In this document: in pieces, positions 42,401 to 53,723 of the stretch
How the letters are laid out: each line of letters begins with the position of its first letter
How positions within the stretch are numbered: the first letter of the stretch is position 1
Assembly: GCA_964035015.1 (NCBI GenBank)
Contig: OZ036003.1
Location: 7,263,754-7,327,753, forward strand
Length of the DNA: 64,000 bases
Direction: 5' to 3'
From: Corallium rubrum
Lineage: Eukaryota > Cnidaria > Anthozoa > Scleralcyonacea > Coralliidae
Position numbers and translations under genes: made by a program
Notes under the pieces: model-generated
Seen by the model: only the letters and a program-made list of their open reading frames with translations
What the model was told of the DNA's origin: nothing
Database searches by the model: none

Positions 42401-45400
42401 TGATGAATGATATTCCACAGATAGTGACAAGGAACTCTGGTACTAAAAATTCTCTAAGTGAACTACCAATGGAAACTCTATCTGCAGACATTAAGAATGT
42501 AGCTAGTAATGGTAAACCATATCGTTCTCGACGGATCATAGATCACTCAGATACAACAGTTCACTCCAAAGTGCAGAACTTCCAGTTACACAGACATGAT
42601 AGGAATAAGCAAAACCCTAATGAGCTTGGCTCTTGTGATGGTGAGGATTTATTATTGGTGGAGCCTGATGTCATTGAAATTGAAAAAAACAGAGAGGATG
42701 CTAAGGATATTACAGATAGGGACTTTGTCGAAGATTTTGAATCTAGTGGCAAAGAGAAATCCAGAACGGGAAAACATTATAAAACTCTAGTTCACCGCTT
42801 GGCACCTACACCTGGATTTGTTGACAAGAACTCTCTTCCTTCAGATCTGCTAAGCCGAAGACGTGTTCGAAGGCTTGCGAGTTTGAATGCAGCAGCCAAG
42901 GTGAATGTATTCTTCGAACCATCAAGCCCACTTGCTGGTCGTTCAATGACAGATATTATGCAGAATTCTAAGAAACTTCAGGGTGGTGAGGATGAGTGTG
43001 CAGAGCAGGTGACCCCTGAGAAGGGGACAAAGGGAAAAGGCAGCAGACCAAGGTTAATGAAGATTTCAAAAAACAATTCAAATTATTTGGAAAGCCCAGA
43101 TTTGTTATCCGAGGTAGCACATGCCAGCTTTGGAAATATGGATGGAGAGAATAATGTTAATATGGTGAATGGTGCAAGCTTAAAACGCGAACAGGAAGAT
43201 GCTTTAGAAGAAGTTGTACGAAAGAGGATGAAACTTGATAAGGACAGTCGTTTTGCTACGATCATCACAAATAGACGGTTTGAGAAAGGCAAAGAGGTTA
43301 TTGATGTGGGTCTACAAGTGGAGTTACCCTTACCAAAGAATGGTATACAGGACACGATGGGTGATACCAAGGCTATTTACTGTTCATGTAGATCATCAAA
43401 AATGATGGACGTACCAGTTCAGAGCTATGTGAGTACGTACAGTAATGGTACCCTAGTGTCCATTCCTATCACTAAAACTCACAGACTCACCCCTCAGGTC
43501 CCCGGGAAACCTTTGCCTGAACTGACGCAGGGTGACTTGGCTTGTCGGAGTAAGCGTGTTGCAGGCTTAAACTCTCAGGCAATGCTCAATGCGATTCTTG
43601 CACAAGAACAGAAATTGCCTTCCTCGCACAATGCTGCCAAGCAGCGCAAACTCCACAACAAGAAGAGTTTTTATGAACATGGTCTTGCAAACACTGTGCC
43701 GAGCACATTAAAAATACCGAAAATAAATTATGCAGCTACCTCGACGTCGAACTTCAGTGGTTTTGGCCGCGGGAAGGCAATTGGGAGTCAACCAGGGAAG
43801 ATGAATATATCTGGATCACTGTGGCAGAAGTATAGTCTTGCTAGCCATGATGGTCCCAAGGTAATGCCAGGTTTTTCTTTTAGTTATATGTCTGAATCAT
43901 AACAAATACATTGAGATTTTTGTGTAATGAATGAAACAAAAACTAGCATGTTTCTAATTTCTGACACTCTTGGTCATATTTGATCTCTGATATTTACTAG
44001 GCCAAGGGAGAGAATGTCATATCAACTTTCTGATTGATTAAATGATTTTTGTCACAAGTGAAAAAATATCATATGAACAGTTTCATTGACTATTGTTCAT
44101 TTGCTTCATTGGCCAGGTTTTCTGTTCCAATGTTGTCTTCAGCAAATTCGCTTGATAGCAATGGCGGACAAGAATTTTATTATAGATAGCAAAAACATAC
44201 ATGGTAAAAACCTTGTGCACTTTTAATTTAATTTAATCCATTTTCACTGCAGTATAAACATAATAATAGATACAAATTCAATTACTTCTTCCCACAAGGG
44301 GTCTTTCAAGAGCAATTTACATATTACATTTCAAGTGGCAGCGTCGAAGGCATATTAAAAGGGACTTTAAGATTCAGACAACGGACTACGGCTACGGTAG
44401 AAAATTTAACAGTGATATTAAATGGTGGTGTATTTATACATTCAAATTTCAAGATACATAATCGCACCGACTCGCCTTGTTCTTAAATTCTTAAAGAAAA
44501 ATACTTTGTTCAATCTATGGTAGTCGCGAGAGTAATATTAAGTTTTTCTAAGGCTTCTGTAGTGACTCAGGTTCCGCGTGGTCTTCACAACGTAAAAATG
44601 CTTTTTCTACGTTGTCAACAGAGCCACGACGGCATGAAAATTACTCTGGGGACCGTCATTTGCAAAAGCTCTTTGTATATGACATAAAAATTCTATTGTT
44701 CAAACACGTAGTCGTAGTCGTTGTGTTTTCTTAAAGTCCCTAAAGGCGCTTTGGCAGCCGCCATACGACACATTTATGACACACATGTCAGAGCACGGAT
44801 CACAGCTAAGATGTTAGGTGTTGATTTTACGGAAGGAGGAAAACCGGAGAACCCGGCGAAAAACCCTCGAAGCACAGGAGAGACCAACTACAACTCTACT
44901 CACATGAGTTCCAAGCTCGAGAACAGCGTTATTCCCAGACGGTCACCCATCCAAGTACTAACCCCGTCCAACTGGGCTTAACTACAGCGGTGAGAGGCAG
45001 CGCCCTAACACCACCCCAGTGCTGGAAAATGTCCGGCAGTACCGCTGCCAGGAAATTGTTTGTAAAAGTTGTTCGCAGGAAATTTTTTGTATCTTGCAGG
45101 AAATATTTGTCACTTTTTTTAATCCAAGTCAAAGTTTAAAGATAAATTTCCCATTCTTCAAAAAATCGAAAAGCGTCATGGTCACACAATTTTGATGGGC
45201 ATCACTTTTGATCGAATATCAAGTTTCATATTCGATGACTCATCTTTCTATATTCTTGCCAAACCCAGCGGCGATTTTTAAACAATTCGAAAGTGTCTTG
45301 AAGGTTTATTACATGACCTTAACCTGTCTAAGTTTCGTATATCCTTGCGCAAATGATGCAACGATTTGTTCTAGAAAACAATGAAATATTTATTATTTCA

Positions 45401-48400
45401 GTATAGTCTTGTTGTTGCAGGCTGCAGCTGTCATTGTGCATTTGCAAGAATGCAAGCTGCTTTTATCTTATTCAACTGTTTCAGCATTTCGGTTTTTGAC
45501 GCTAGTACTTGTATTACATAGTATTCAATTGAAAAAGTTCACTATTTCAAAGTATGTATAGATCTACCACATTCAGATAAATTATGGTTTTGAGATACAA
45601 ATTGCAAGTCTGGTGGTATCACAACTCATAAAATTGAAAAATTCTATCAGGCAGGAAATCGTTAATTTAGTTTAGCAGGAAATTTTGGATTTTGCTGCCA
45701 GGAAGAAAAATGCTTTATCTAGGCCTGCGCCACCCCGTGATATAAACTAAACTAAATAAAGTTATAAGCTACAAAAACAATAAGGAATAATAGCATCAAG
45801 TAGACAAAACTAGAAAGGATGCAGTGGGGAAGGACTAGAAAGGAACGTAAGATCCGTACGTGCTAGTCCACCCTTTTTTGACAAGGAAATTGTGTTCTGA
45901 AGCGTTATGTTGATATTCAGATTTCAGATGCCACCATTTTGGTTATTTGTATTACATTATGATGACCATATCTTTGTTTAGAGAACGAATGGTTGGGTTT
46001 TTCATGGCACTCCGATGGTGAAGCCATATTATTACGTAAGTTTTATATTTGTATGTGTGATGTACAATACAAAAACAACAACAATCGTTTTACGGCCGTT
46101 TTCCCCGCTTACGCGGGGGTTGGCCGGCGGCTCCCCAAAGCAGTTTTCTCCACGTCTCTTTCTCCGGAGCATCCTCCCTTTTCAATCCACGCCCTCATAT
46201 CCATTTCTACCACCTGACTCCATGTCATCCTCGGCCTTCCTCGTCCTCTTGTACCGTCCACCTCGAGCGACATGCTCTTCTTCACCCAGTCACCATCGTC
46301 TTTCCGCAGCACATGTCCCAACCAATAAAATACAATACAATACAATACAATACAATACAATACAATACAATACAATACAATACAATACAATACAATACAA
46401 TACAATACAGTACAATACAATACAATACAATACAGTACAGTACACTGCACTGCATTGCACTACACTACAATACAGCACAATACAACACAACACAATACAA
46501 TATACTTTATTTTACGTGGTCGATACACTTAGCGTTAACGCTATTTTTCAGGTATGCCACGATTTAAACTAAATCGATGTTAAAACAGTTGTACTATAAC
46601 TATTTTTACAATAAAATAATACTGTATATACAAACCTAAAATTAAAATTTAGTTCTAATCTATTATATATACAAGAAGTTCGTGTATACAAGATAGTAAG
46701 TTTTGTTTATGTCTCAAGGTCAAAATATGTTTGGGGAATGTGACGTTTTCTCATCTGTTTTCCGACAGAGCGACTTTACAGTGACTCGCAAGTACTACGG
46801 TGCCATAAACAGAAACAATGAATTTATTTACGTTCGCGACTCCGTCTTGTTGAAATCAGGACCACGACGGAAAGATCTTCCTTTCGTTGCTCGTATATCG
46901 GGATTCTGGGAAGAGGTCAATGGTAGGTTAACATTTTATTAATGTAAGTAAATAAGTAATAGATAAATCATGAGCAGCTGATCTGTATGTGATGTACAAG
47001 GCGAGCTGCAAGCGAGCCGTAGTAAATCACATACAGATCAACTGCGAATGCTTTATCGTACTTATCAGTTGGACGCATCCCAATAGCCATGTTTTCAAGG
47101 TCTAACTATATTGAGGCTCGGATGGAAAGTTAAGGTTAATGTAATGTATTGTAATGTAATGTAATGTAATGTAATGTGATGTCATGTCATGTAATGTAAG
47201 TAATGTAATGATTTATTTAACGTCGTAAGCACAGGATGTGGTCGCCCAATCATCCCAGCCAGAGGCTCGTTAAAAGTGCACGACACTAAGCTAAGACCTA
47301 CGTGTTGATTTTACGGAGGGAGGAAAACCGCAGAACCCTGCGAAAAACCCTCGAAGCACAGAAGAGACAACTCTACTCACATGAAATTCAAGTTCGAGAA
47401 CAGGGTTATTCCCTGACGGTCACCCATCCAAGTACTAACCCCGTCCAACTGGGCTTAACTATACAGTGGTGAGAGGCAGCGCCCTAACAGCACGCGCCAC
47501 CCGTGCTTCCAAATTCATAGTCGTATGCTTTACCTGAATTTTACTACGTTACGGGTGGTGGATTGTAAAATTCGTCAAGCTCAATACTCAGGAAATGTTA
47601 CTGAGCCCCAGACAGGGATCCAAATGTACAACCTTCTAATGACCGGTTAGACGTTCTAACCATTGAGCTACTGAGGCTCAGATCGAGAACCAACGTTAAA
47701 AATTTATGGTCGTATATGTGCTCCTGAGCGATAGAGTTTTGCATATGAGATGTAAATAAGTAAATACGTCTAGCTATGGTGCGTTTGCGAGCTTGGTGTA
47801 ATGTAACCGACTTTGGGATTTCTTTTGTTCGTTTGTTCGTATTTGCGTGCGCTCGTGTCCTTTCGTTCGTTTATTTGTTCTTTCGTGCGAGTGAGCGAAC
47901 GTGGGTGAATGCGTTAATTCGTTTGCTAGACCCCGTTTACACGATGCCGGTACAATTTGAAAACGGAACAAAATCATGCTGGTGTGTATAGTACAGGCCA
48001 AAAAGTCTTGCGTTTACACGGTGCCGGTATAATATAATGACGGATTAGCATGTGACTATTCTCTTCCAATGAGAATTGAGAAGACTTTGTGAATACTGCT
48101 GACCCGAATACTGTGGTCGTATATATCGTGATTACCGTCATCAAACTGTTACGGCACGGGCGTTTACACGATACCGGTTAGTGTTACGTTTTCATTTCAT
48201 GCCGTCAAGGAACCCGTCTTCATTTTGTGCCGTTTTCATGTCATTTTTGTGCCGGTATCGTGTAAACGCAAGGCCTAAACGGCATGATTTTGTTCCGTTT
48301 TCAAATTGTACCTAGTTACCAGGAATCTTTCTTGTGTAGGTCCTAATGCGGGGGAGATGATGATGAGTGTCTTGTGGTACTATCGTCCTGAACAAACAGA

Positions 48401-50779
48401 AATGGGCAGACAACCGCACATTTATGGCGAGGTGGGTGAGCAAGTAAATAATGTTTAGCATTCTTCCAATTTTTTTCTGTGAAGACACACATTTAACATA
48501 ACTAAATTTCACCTTTTCTGTGTAGAACGAGATCTTGGCGTCACGTCACAAGGACGATAACAGTGTAGCTTGCATTGTAGACAAGTGTTACGTTCTCAGC
48601 TATCCGGAATATTGTAGGTATGTTGAAGTGATTTTGGGTGTGAAAATTGACAGTTCTGGATACCATTTATAGGAATAAGAGTTTGAACGGCAGTCCCTTT
48701 CCAAAGTGTCTGGAAACGCGTTTTTGTTCTATGATTTTGTTCACATTTTCGCCTCGCCGCATCCTTTCACGAACGCCCTGGGGACGAAGTTGAAATGTGC
48801 ACACTCTTACGTTTGCTAGATACAATGTATTTTCGGCCATGCATGTCGAATACTGTCGAACAGATACGAGTCGTACCAATCGTGAAATTTGTTGCTAGAT
48901 ACCAAGTTCAACACAATGAAACAATCAGCAAGGTTTGTGCGAAAAGACCAAGGGCAGAATAATTTTGCCGTAAAAACCGTCTAAGCAAGGTTAAGGTTTT
49001 TCTTATATGACCAATGTTTTTTTAGTTTTATTTGAATGTTGAGAGTAGTACAAGCAGCAAAGACCGAAGCAACTGACGAACTTTCAACAAAAACTGCACT
49101 GAACAACAAAAACACTTTCGGTCACCGGCATTGTCGTATTAAATTTTTTAGCGGTAAATTTATTTTCACGATATTTGAACACTATTCTATTAGCCATTTC
49201 CCAAAAGAGCAGAGTACTGGGTTCGAGTTGAGACCGCAAAGCATGTTGGGGTCGTTTGGAAGGACAAGATACTAGCAGAGATTGAAGAGCGAGCATAAAA
49301 TTGCGTTCCACTAGTTTTAGAAATGTACCACAACTGCATTATTATAGGATTCCAAAGAACCAGGAGCACAGAAAAACATATGAACATATTCTAAGGAACA
49401 AAACACTTAAGAAGTCAGACGCCACTCGAGTTTGTTCGGCTCACTTCGAAGGAGGAGAAAAATTGAGTCGTAATCATTTACCTACAACATTTCCTTGGAT
49501 AAATGAGACACCTAAAAGAGAACTCGCACAACGTTCAGTTGAAGATGTGATAGCTTCACCGAAGAAAAAGACAAGATACAACACGGCATCTTCTTAACTG
49601 GACAACAGTGCATTCTTCTACTGATTCCCGTGGAATTTTAGCTCCTGGAATGTCTTCCTCACTCAGTAAAATACTTTCTGTTGATATGGACATTATTCAT
49701 TTAATAAATTAAAGGACAACTGACACTCCGACAGCTCATTTGCATTGCAGCCATTGTTGTCTTTCCACACGACCCCAACATGCTTTGCGGTCTCGACTTG
49801 AACCCAGTACTCTGCTCTTTTGGGAAATGGCTAATTACAGAGTCATCCTCAGAGACATGAGAAATTGGAAAAATTTTTTAGCTTCACTTGCTTAATTTTG
49901 TGATTTTGTTTTTAATTTTTGCAATGACCGGTCTTTACCGATTTGTAAAGATCGCTCAGGAGCCAATCAAATCGCAAGAAAGTCGCGTTAAGACTGCTCA
50001 CGTGACAGAGTCATATAATAAGTGTTTATTATATGGCACGGATTACTTCCGGTAATATCACGCGCTGTGATTGGTTGCTGACGGGGCGAGATTTCTCCGT
50101 AATGCCCGCAGGCATTATGAAAATTGTTAATCCCTACGATTGGAAACAAACAAAAAATTCTAATAAGTAACTTTTATTGCCGAAAAAAGGCGAAAATAGA
50201 TGAAATAGACGACGATGAACATTATAAAAGTAAATTCTAGTATCCAGACGAGAAAGAAACAGAAGAAAATAACGCTAGTTCGGTCCTTTGACGAAGTTAA
50301 AGGAAGCGAAGACCAGAAATACAAGATTGATTTTGAAATAAAAAGTGCCATATAATAAACTACTTAATAACCTCGACCGTTCGGTCTTTACGGTAAAATA
50401 TTAAACCTCGGTCTTGAGCGTATTAACCTCGCTATCGCTCGGTCAATCGGTCAATACAGCAAGACCTCAGTTTAGTATTTTACCGTAAAGACCTCACTCT
50501 CGGTTATTAAGTAGTTAGTAATGCACGACCTTGAGACTCATTCTTCAATACTTGTGTGTTTGTTCCGTGCTTTGTTTCAGGTACAGAGCAGCCGCTAAAC
50601 GTTCTCAAGATTCACGTGTACCCTCCACAACCCTCGTTCCACCGGCTCAGCCAACAGGATCCGGGGAACAAACCGCTCCCCTGACAGCCAACCCTAAACT
50701 GGTATTTTTCTGTCGACAAATTTATGACTACAGGATGGGACGAATTATGAAGAATCCTGTCATATACAATCCAAATTGA
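39427..50779 (+). CDS. BAHD1: BAH domain-containing protein, BAHD1 orthologue
   Basis: Exons: 39427-39465 (tentative, [13 protein letters not shown], phase 0), 42370-43860, 45982-46035, 46769-46922, 48340-48431, 48526-48617, 50581-50779; about 706 residues against 780 in human. The long exon encodes a disordered region with [14 protein letters not shown] (near 42856) and [15 protein letters not shown] (near 43549), the Leu-Asn-Ala motifs of BAHD1. The last five exons form the BAH domain: [88 protein letters not shown]1 recruits heterochromatin factors and its BAH domain reads H3K27me3, so a nuclear repressor role is inferred. The start is the weak point: the large exon has no Met at its acceptor, and the donor after the proposed exon 1 (CAG/GTTGTA) is only fair. 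Confidence 0.85.
39466..41595. other. BAHD1 intron 1, mostly featureless
   Basis: A 30-bp direct duplication (TTTCATTTTCTAGTCATTCG) lies at about 40546-40606. A diffuse array of GAACTTGTGAACTTTG-type motifs at 40729-41075 is related to the CGAACTTC foldbacks. A stretch near 39590-39700 with AATAAAGACAGACCCCAAC could be an LTR end, but I cannot support it. Confidence 0.35.
41600..41818. repeat. Tandem duplication carrying the CTGGYGTTARCCAG hairpin
   Basis: Two units of about 112 bp (ACACTTTGGGGCCTGGACC... and ACACTTTGAGGCCTGGACC...), each with a TCTGGTGTTAACCAGA or TCTGGCATTAGCCAGA hairpin. Confidence 0.75.
41855..42328. mobile_element. hAT-like MITE, copy 1, exact 8-bp TSD
   Basis: CATAGGCATAGAG ... 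CTCTACACCCATG, flanked by TTACCTGG (41847-41854, 42329-42336). It is closely related to 63196-63658. It ends 41 bp before the acceptor of the large BAHD1 exon, so branch-point sequence may lie at or in the element. Confidence 0.85.
44355..44745. mobile_element. Foldback MITE, GGGACTTTAAGA ends
   Basis: AAAAGGGACTTTAAGATTCA plus CGGACTACGGCTACG on the left, GTAGTCGTAGTCG plus TTCTTAAAGTCCC on the right. An inner TCTTCACAACGTAAAAATGC / TTTTTCTACGTTGT hairpin. It is in the BAHD1 intron after the large exon. Confidence 0.65.
44750..45018 (-). mobile_element. 5S rRNA-derived SINE, copy 1
   Basis: On the minus strand the head reads GTTAGTACTTGGATGGGTGA then CCGTCTGGGAATAA, the internal control region of 5S rRNA (A box to C box), preceded by GGGCTTAAC-type degenerate 5S. 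The body contains GAGTAGAGTTG and TTTTCGCCGGGTTCTCCGG. It belongs to a SINE3-like class driven by a type-1 Pol III promoter. Confidence 0.75.
45019..45980. other. BAHD1 intron, no feature recognised
   Basis: No exon, RNA or clear repeat apart from repeated GCAGGAAATTTT-type phrases near 45045-45105 and 45650-45705. Confidence 0.35.
46100..46318 (-). pseudogene. LINE 3' ORF end (RT C-terminus), minus strand
   Basis: The frame reads [20 protein letters not shown], then [20 protein letters not shown], the C-terminal tail of non-LTR retrotransposon RT proteins (a HVLRKDDxDWVKK ... GRPRxTW pattern). Only the last 70 codons survive. It abuts an (AATAC)n tract and lies in a BAHD1 intron. Confidence 0.7.
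46322..46500. repeat. (AATAC)n microsatellite
   Basis: About 25 perfect units, then degenerate AGTAC/TGCAC variants. Confidence 0.95.
47146..47510 (-). mobile_element. 5S rRNA-derived SINE, copy 2, with (TAATG)n tail
   Basis: The 5S-like head (minus strand) spans about 47396-47505, containing GTTAGTACTTGGATGGGTGA. The body is 47216-47395 and shares AGGAAAACCGCAGAACCCTG-type sequence with copy 1. The 3' end is a TAATG microsatellite at 47146-47215. The head-body-simple-repeat order is a full-length SINE. Confidence 0.8.
47605..47677 (-). mobile_element. tRNA-like sequence, probable SINE head
   Basis: The minus strand folds as a tRNA: a fully paired acceptor GCCTCAG/CTGGGGC, an A box TAGCTCAATGG, and a perfect TCTAA/TTAGA anticodon stem with loop CCGGTCA. 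Position 33 is C instead of U and the T arm is degenerate, so it is a tRNA-derived repeat rather than a working tRNA. It lies about 100 bp upstream of the 5S SINE head on the same strand. Confidence 0.5.
47930..48313. mobile_element. GTTTACACG-type foldback
   Basis: ACCCCGTTTACACGATGCCG starts it. GGTACAATTTGAAAACGGAA is mirrored at 48292-48312. A second inner pair, TGCGTTTACACGGTGCCGG and CCGGTATCGTGTAAACGCA, lies at 48014 and 48250. It ends about 27 bp before a BAHD1 exon acceptor. Confidence 0.7.
49185..49840. mobile_element. TIR element carrying a THAP-domain ORF
   Basis: About 75-bp inverted termini: TTAGCCATTTCCCAAAAGAG ... CATGTTGGGGTCGT at 49190-49262, mirrored at 49755-49838. Between them is the THAP-encoding frame. 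No transposase catalytic domain is present. It is in the last BAHD1 intron. Confidence 0.7.
49301..49597 (+). pseudogene. THAP zinc-finger fragment
   Basis: The frame includes [20 protein letters not shown], then [20 protein letters not shown] and LPTTFPW, matching the second half of a THAP domain (the Cys-x2-His zinc pair in VCSAHF and the AVPTxF-like end). The first CxxC half is missing or in a lost exon, and the ORF ends after 98 codons. THAP domains bind DNA and are common at the N-terminus of P-element and some PIF-type transposases. Confidence 0.65.
49990..50530. repeat. Foldback-rich region before the last BAHD1 exon
   Basis: TTATTATATGGCAC (about 50028) is mirrored at 50345-50358 (GTGCCATATAATAA). 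A second palindrome, TTACGGTAAAATATTAAACC / AGTATTTTACCGTAAAGACC with ACTACTTAATAACC / GGTTATTAAGTAGT ends, is at 50362-50514. Confidence 0.65.
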
Positions 50780-51780
50780 AAATGTTCTACTGGTGTCCTC
50801 GACGTTAACCTTTTGAAAGTTCCAGGTATTCTGTTGTCTCCTTCATGGCTGTTGTTAGTGTCAGCCTCAAAACATCCTCTATCAAAAAGGTGAACGAAAA
50901 AAGATGGCGGAAATATTGTTCCTTTTTTTCATGGCAGCGACCGCTGATTATATTTTCCCTCTCATTTTTGACTGCGGGCTCAGCTGCGCCCACAGTCCGA
51001 TTAATCTAATTATAGATTCACTTAAAAATAGGTCAGCGGTTAGTGCTACTACGGGTCATTCGGCTGTTGATTTAGGGTTAGGATTAACTTGGCGAGACAT
51101 GAATCAACAACCAGTCATCCTTTTTCACTCACTACTTTTGGGACCTGCATTCCTGTTGCTAGGTCAATAGTTTGAATGGGGTTTTGGTCTTGACACTTAC
51201 AATGTTTGCGAAGGTGGCTACATGTTATGGTTGCTTTAAGTAAACGATGGGGCGCCACAACAGTGGTGGAAACAGTGAGCTGGTATACAGAGTCGTGGTA
51301 ACACCACGAACAAATACTGGCGTTCGCCGTAGTCCGACAAACACTTTTGTAGTCGATTGATATTGTCTTCCAGTTTAACTGTTCTTGCCTTGTTTTGGTA
51401 TTGCAGACGCTTGCTTGGACATCACTGAAAAGTAAACATTGCCGGCGGCTTCTTTAGGTTATAGGTACAGCATAATTTATGATATAAATATATATGTATA
51501 TAATACACCTGACATTTTGTAACCAACTGCTTTGCAGCTTTCGCTTGTAATTTATTGTGAGTAGTTTTATTCAAACTTTTAACAATCGAAAGATTGAGTT
51601 CAATTGAGAAAGTATACGTGTTTTTCTGTTGAATTATTTCAGTGTGGAGTTAGAAAAGACCGGCAGGTATGCGGGTAGCGCCCGTTAGGAAGGTTTACTA
51701 GTAAAGAAAACACGTCAAACACCACATGAAATAATTTAGAGTCCAAAATAGTTATAACGGAACACTCAAGGTGTTAAGGA
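50780..51780. other. BAHD1 3' flank
   Basis: Likely holds the 3' UTR. No canonical AATAAA is evident close to the stop and no other gene is recognised. Confidence 0.35.
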
Positions 51781-51793
51781 GGTTAGCTAATAG

Positions 51794-52030
51794 GCGAGTT
51801 TCAGGGTGTTGCGCGCGCATCGTTTTGCAAAGAAATTGGCGGGCTCTCCACAAAGTAAGCAATGACAAACAGACTTGCTAGCAAGTCAACAACAGCAGAA
51901 TAACAGTGTTAGACATCCAGAAACTGTATCTATACTTTGTTTATTTTAAACAGTATGTTTAATTTGAGTGGAGCTTGCCAGTTTTTTTGAAAAATGATGC
52001 GCGCGCAACACCCTGAAACTCGCCTATTAA
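51794..52030. mobile_element. AATAGGCGAGTTTCAGGGTG MITE, copy 1
   Basis: The inverted termini TAGGCGAGTTTCAGGGTGTT and its inverse each include GCGCGCGCATC-like CpG-rich sequence. TA lies on both sides. An inverted copy is at 52514-52754. Confidence 0.8.
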
Positions 52031-52039
52031 CAGCTGATC

Positions 52040-52240
52040 GCAATAGATCGTTTGCACATGACGTCACGTCCGCCATCTTGGTTGATTTTTGGTTGGCGAA
52101 CCATAGACATTATATCGATTATAATATCTATATGTGGCAAACGCTGTTAAGGCACCGCTGACCACCATGTTTGTTTTTGCACGTGTTTTGAAAAAGTAAT
52201 GAAAATCAACCAAGATGGCGCCCGATGTCACGTGATTGCA
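52040..52240. mobile_element. Foldback with CCAAGATGGCG arms
   Basis: TGACGTCACGTCCGCCATCT TGGTTGATTTT on the left and AAAATCAACC AAGATGGCGCCCGATGTCACG on the right. AAGATGGCGGC-type YY1 sites and a CRE-like TGACGTCA sit in the arms. Confidence 0.6.
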
Positions 52241-52513
52241 TCGACTCCCCGTCTTCTCGAGAGACAGACTTAATGTTAGCCTGTGTACGGCCTGAATATA
52301 CAGTTGCAGAGTGTATATTCAGGCCTGTATATAAATAAAGTCTGCCTCTCCGATCTAACCTTTATTATACTGTATGTCATTGCAATGCTATACTATTATT
52401 AGTGTTGATTATTACTAATTTGGCTGAGTTCGTTTTTCGGTCCGTATACCATAGAGATCATATAAATACTAGAGGGGGCATCCTATCTTAGTTTCAGTCA
52501 ACGGCGGGCAACC

Positions 52514-52754
52514 AATAGGCGAGTTTCAGGGTGTTGCACGCGCATCATTTTTCAAAAAAACTGGCAAGCTCCACTCAAAGTAAACATACTGTTTAAAATA
52601 AACAAAGTATAGATACAGTTTCTGGATATAAAACATTGTTATTCTGCTGTTGTTGGCTCGCTAGCAAGTCTGTTTGCCATTCCTTACTTTGTGGGGATCC
52701 CGCCAATTTCTTTCCAAAACGATGCGCGCGCAATACCCTGAAACTCGTCTATAG
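52514..52754. mobile_element. AATAGGCGAGTTTCAGGGTG MITE, copy 2
   Basis: The reverse-oriented relative of 51794-52030, sharing the interior AAACAAAGTATAGATACAGT and TTGCTAGCAAGTCTG-like motifs. Confidence 0.8.
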
Positions 52755-52774
52755 ACCTTTTCACCAATAGCGGC

Positions 52775-53155
52775 GCCGTCTAGAATTCGCAATGCATTAT
52801 GGTCTGTCCAGTAGCAAGCTCCATTAAAAGGGCGATTGCGTAGTGTTGAGACACAATGCGGTAATTTTTTCTTTATAAATACTTTCGTGGCAACAATATC
52901 TAAATATAATAATTGTCATATTGGTAAAAGCAATACTCGTACGTATAAGGATACATTTGTCATGAATCTATCCTTACACGTCCGAGAATTGTTGCTTTTA
53001 TCAATATGACAATTATTATATTTAGATATTGTTGACACGAAAGTATTTATAAGAAAAAAATACCGCATTGTGTCTCAACTACACAATCGCCTTTTTAATA
53101 GAGCTTGCTACCCTGGATTGGCCATAATGCATTGCGAATTCTATTGAACGCCGCC
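52775..53155. mobile_element. Near-perfect foldback, about 175-bp arms
   Basis: From TAGAATTCGCAATGCATTAT through AGACACAATGCGGTA and AATACTTTCGTGGCAACAAT to GTATAAGGATA, mirrored to CATAATGCATTGCGAATTCT. The loop is only about 15-20 bp. Confidence 0.8.
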
Positions 53156-53330
53156 ATCTTGGATTTTTTGGAGGCAAACATTAGGCGCGTTGTTTGGCAA
53201 AGGACTGGGTCTAGTACATGTGCCAATTGACTGAAATATCATAGGTTAGGTAATGGCGGTTGCCATGTGGTTACCAATTTTTTCCGCCAATGCCCCCTCT
53301 AGTATTTATATGATCTTTATGCCGTATACC

Positions 53331-53715
53331 CCCAAAACGATGCCAAATGATTGGATGAGCGGTTAGGATCCCGCGACATTGAACCCCCCGGTCAAAACAC
53401 CTTTTCTCGGACAGTGCGTTTTCGCGGGAAAAGTTTTGAGTTGATTTGAAAGCAAATAAAACAGAACTAAGTATCTTTATTCAAATATTTCAAACAATTA
53501 AAAGTGCTGGAACAATTAGTGCTGCTTTTCATTAAAGCTGTTTAAACGTAAAACATTTAAAAACACGACAAATGAAAGCCGAACTGGTGTAAACAAGGTG
53601 CCACACGAAAAAGCTAACAGGTAAGAAAGGGAAGGGAACGGCAAACTTCGAAGACAAAAACCGAAAACAACGTTCAGAACTTAAAACGGAAATGAACTAA
53701 AGCCGTGCATGCATA
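53331..53715. other. Intergenic, no feature recognised
   Basis: No convincing coding or repeat signal. Confidence 0.35.
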
Positions 53716-53723
53716 TAATAATT

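Larger units (their letters stand above)
52440..53330. mobile_element. TIR element hosting nested foldbacks
   Basis: GGTCCGTATACCATAGAGAT plus CATATAAATACTAGAGGGGG at 52440-52482 are mirrored at 53284-53325. It contains MITE copy 2 (52514-52754) and a long palindrome (52775-53155). Confidence 0.65.

Noticed and set aside
44930..45018. Functional 5S rRNA gene
   Set aside because: Only the internal promoter region is recognisable, the rest is diverged, and it continues into a SINE body also found at 47216.
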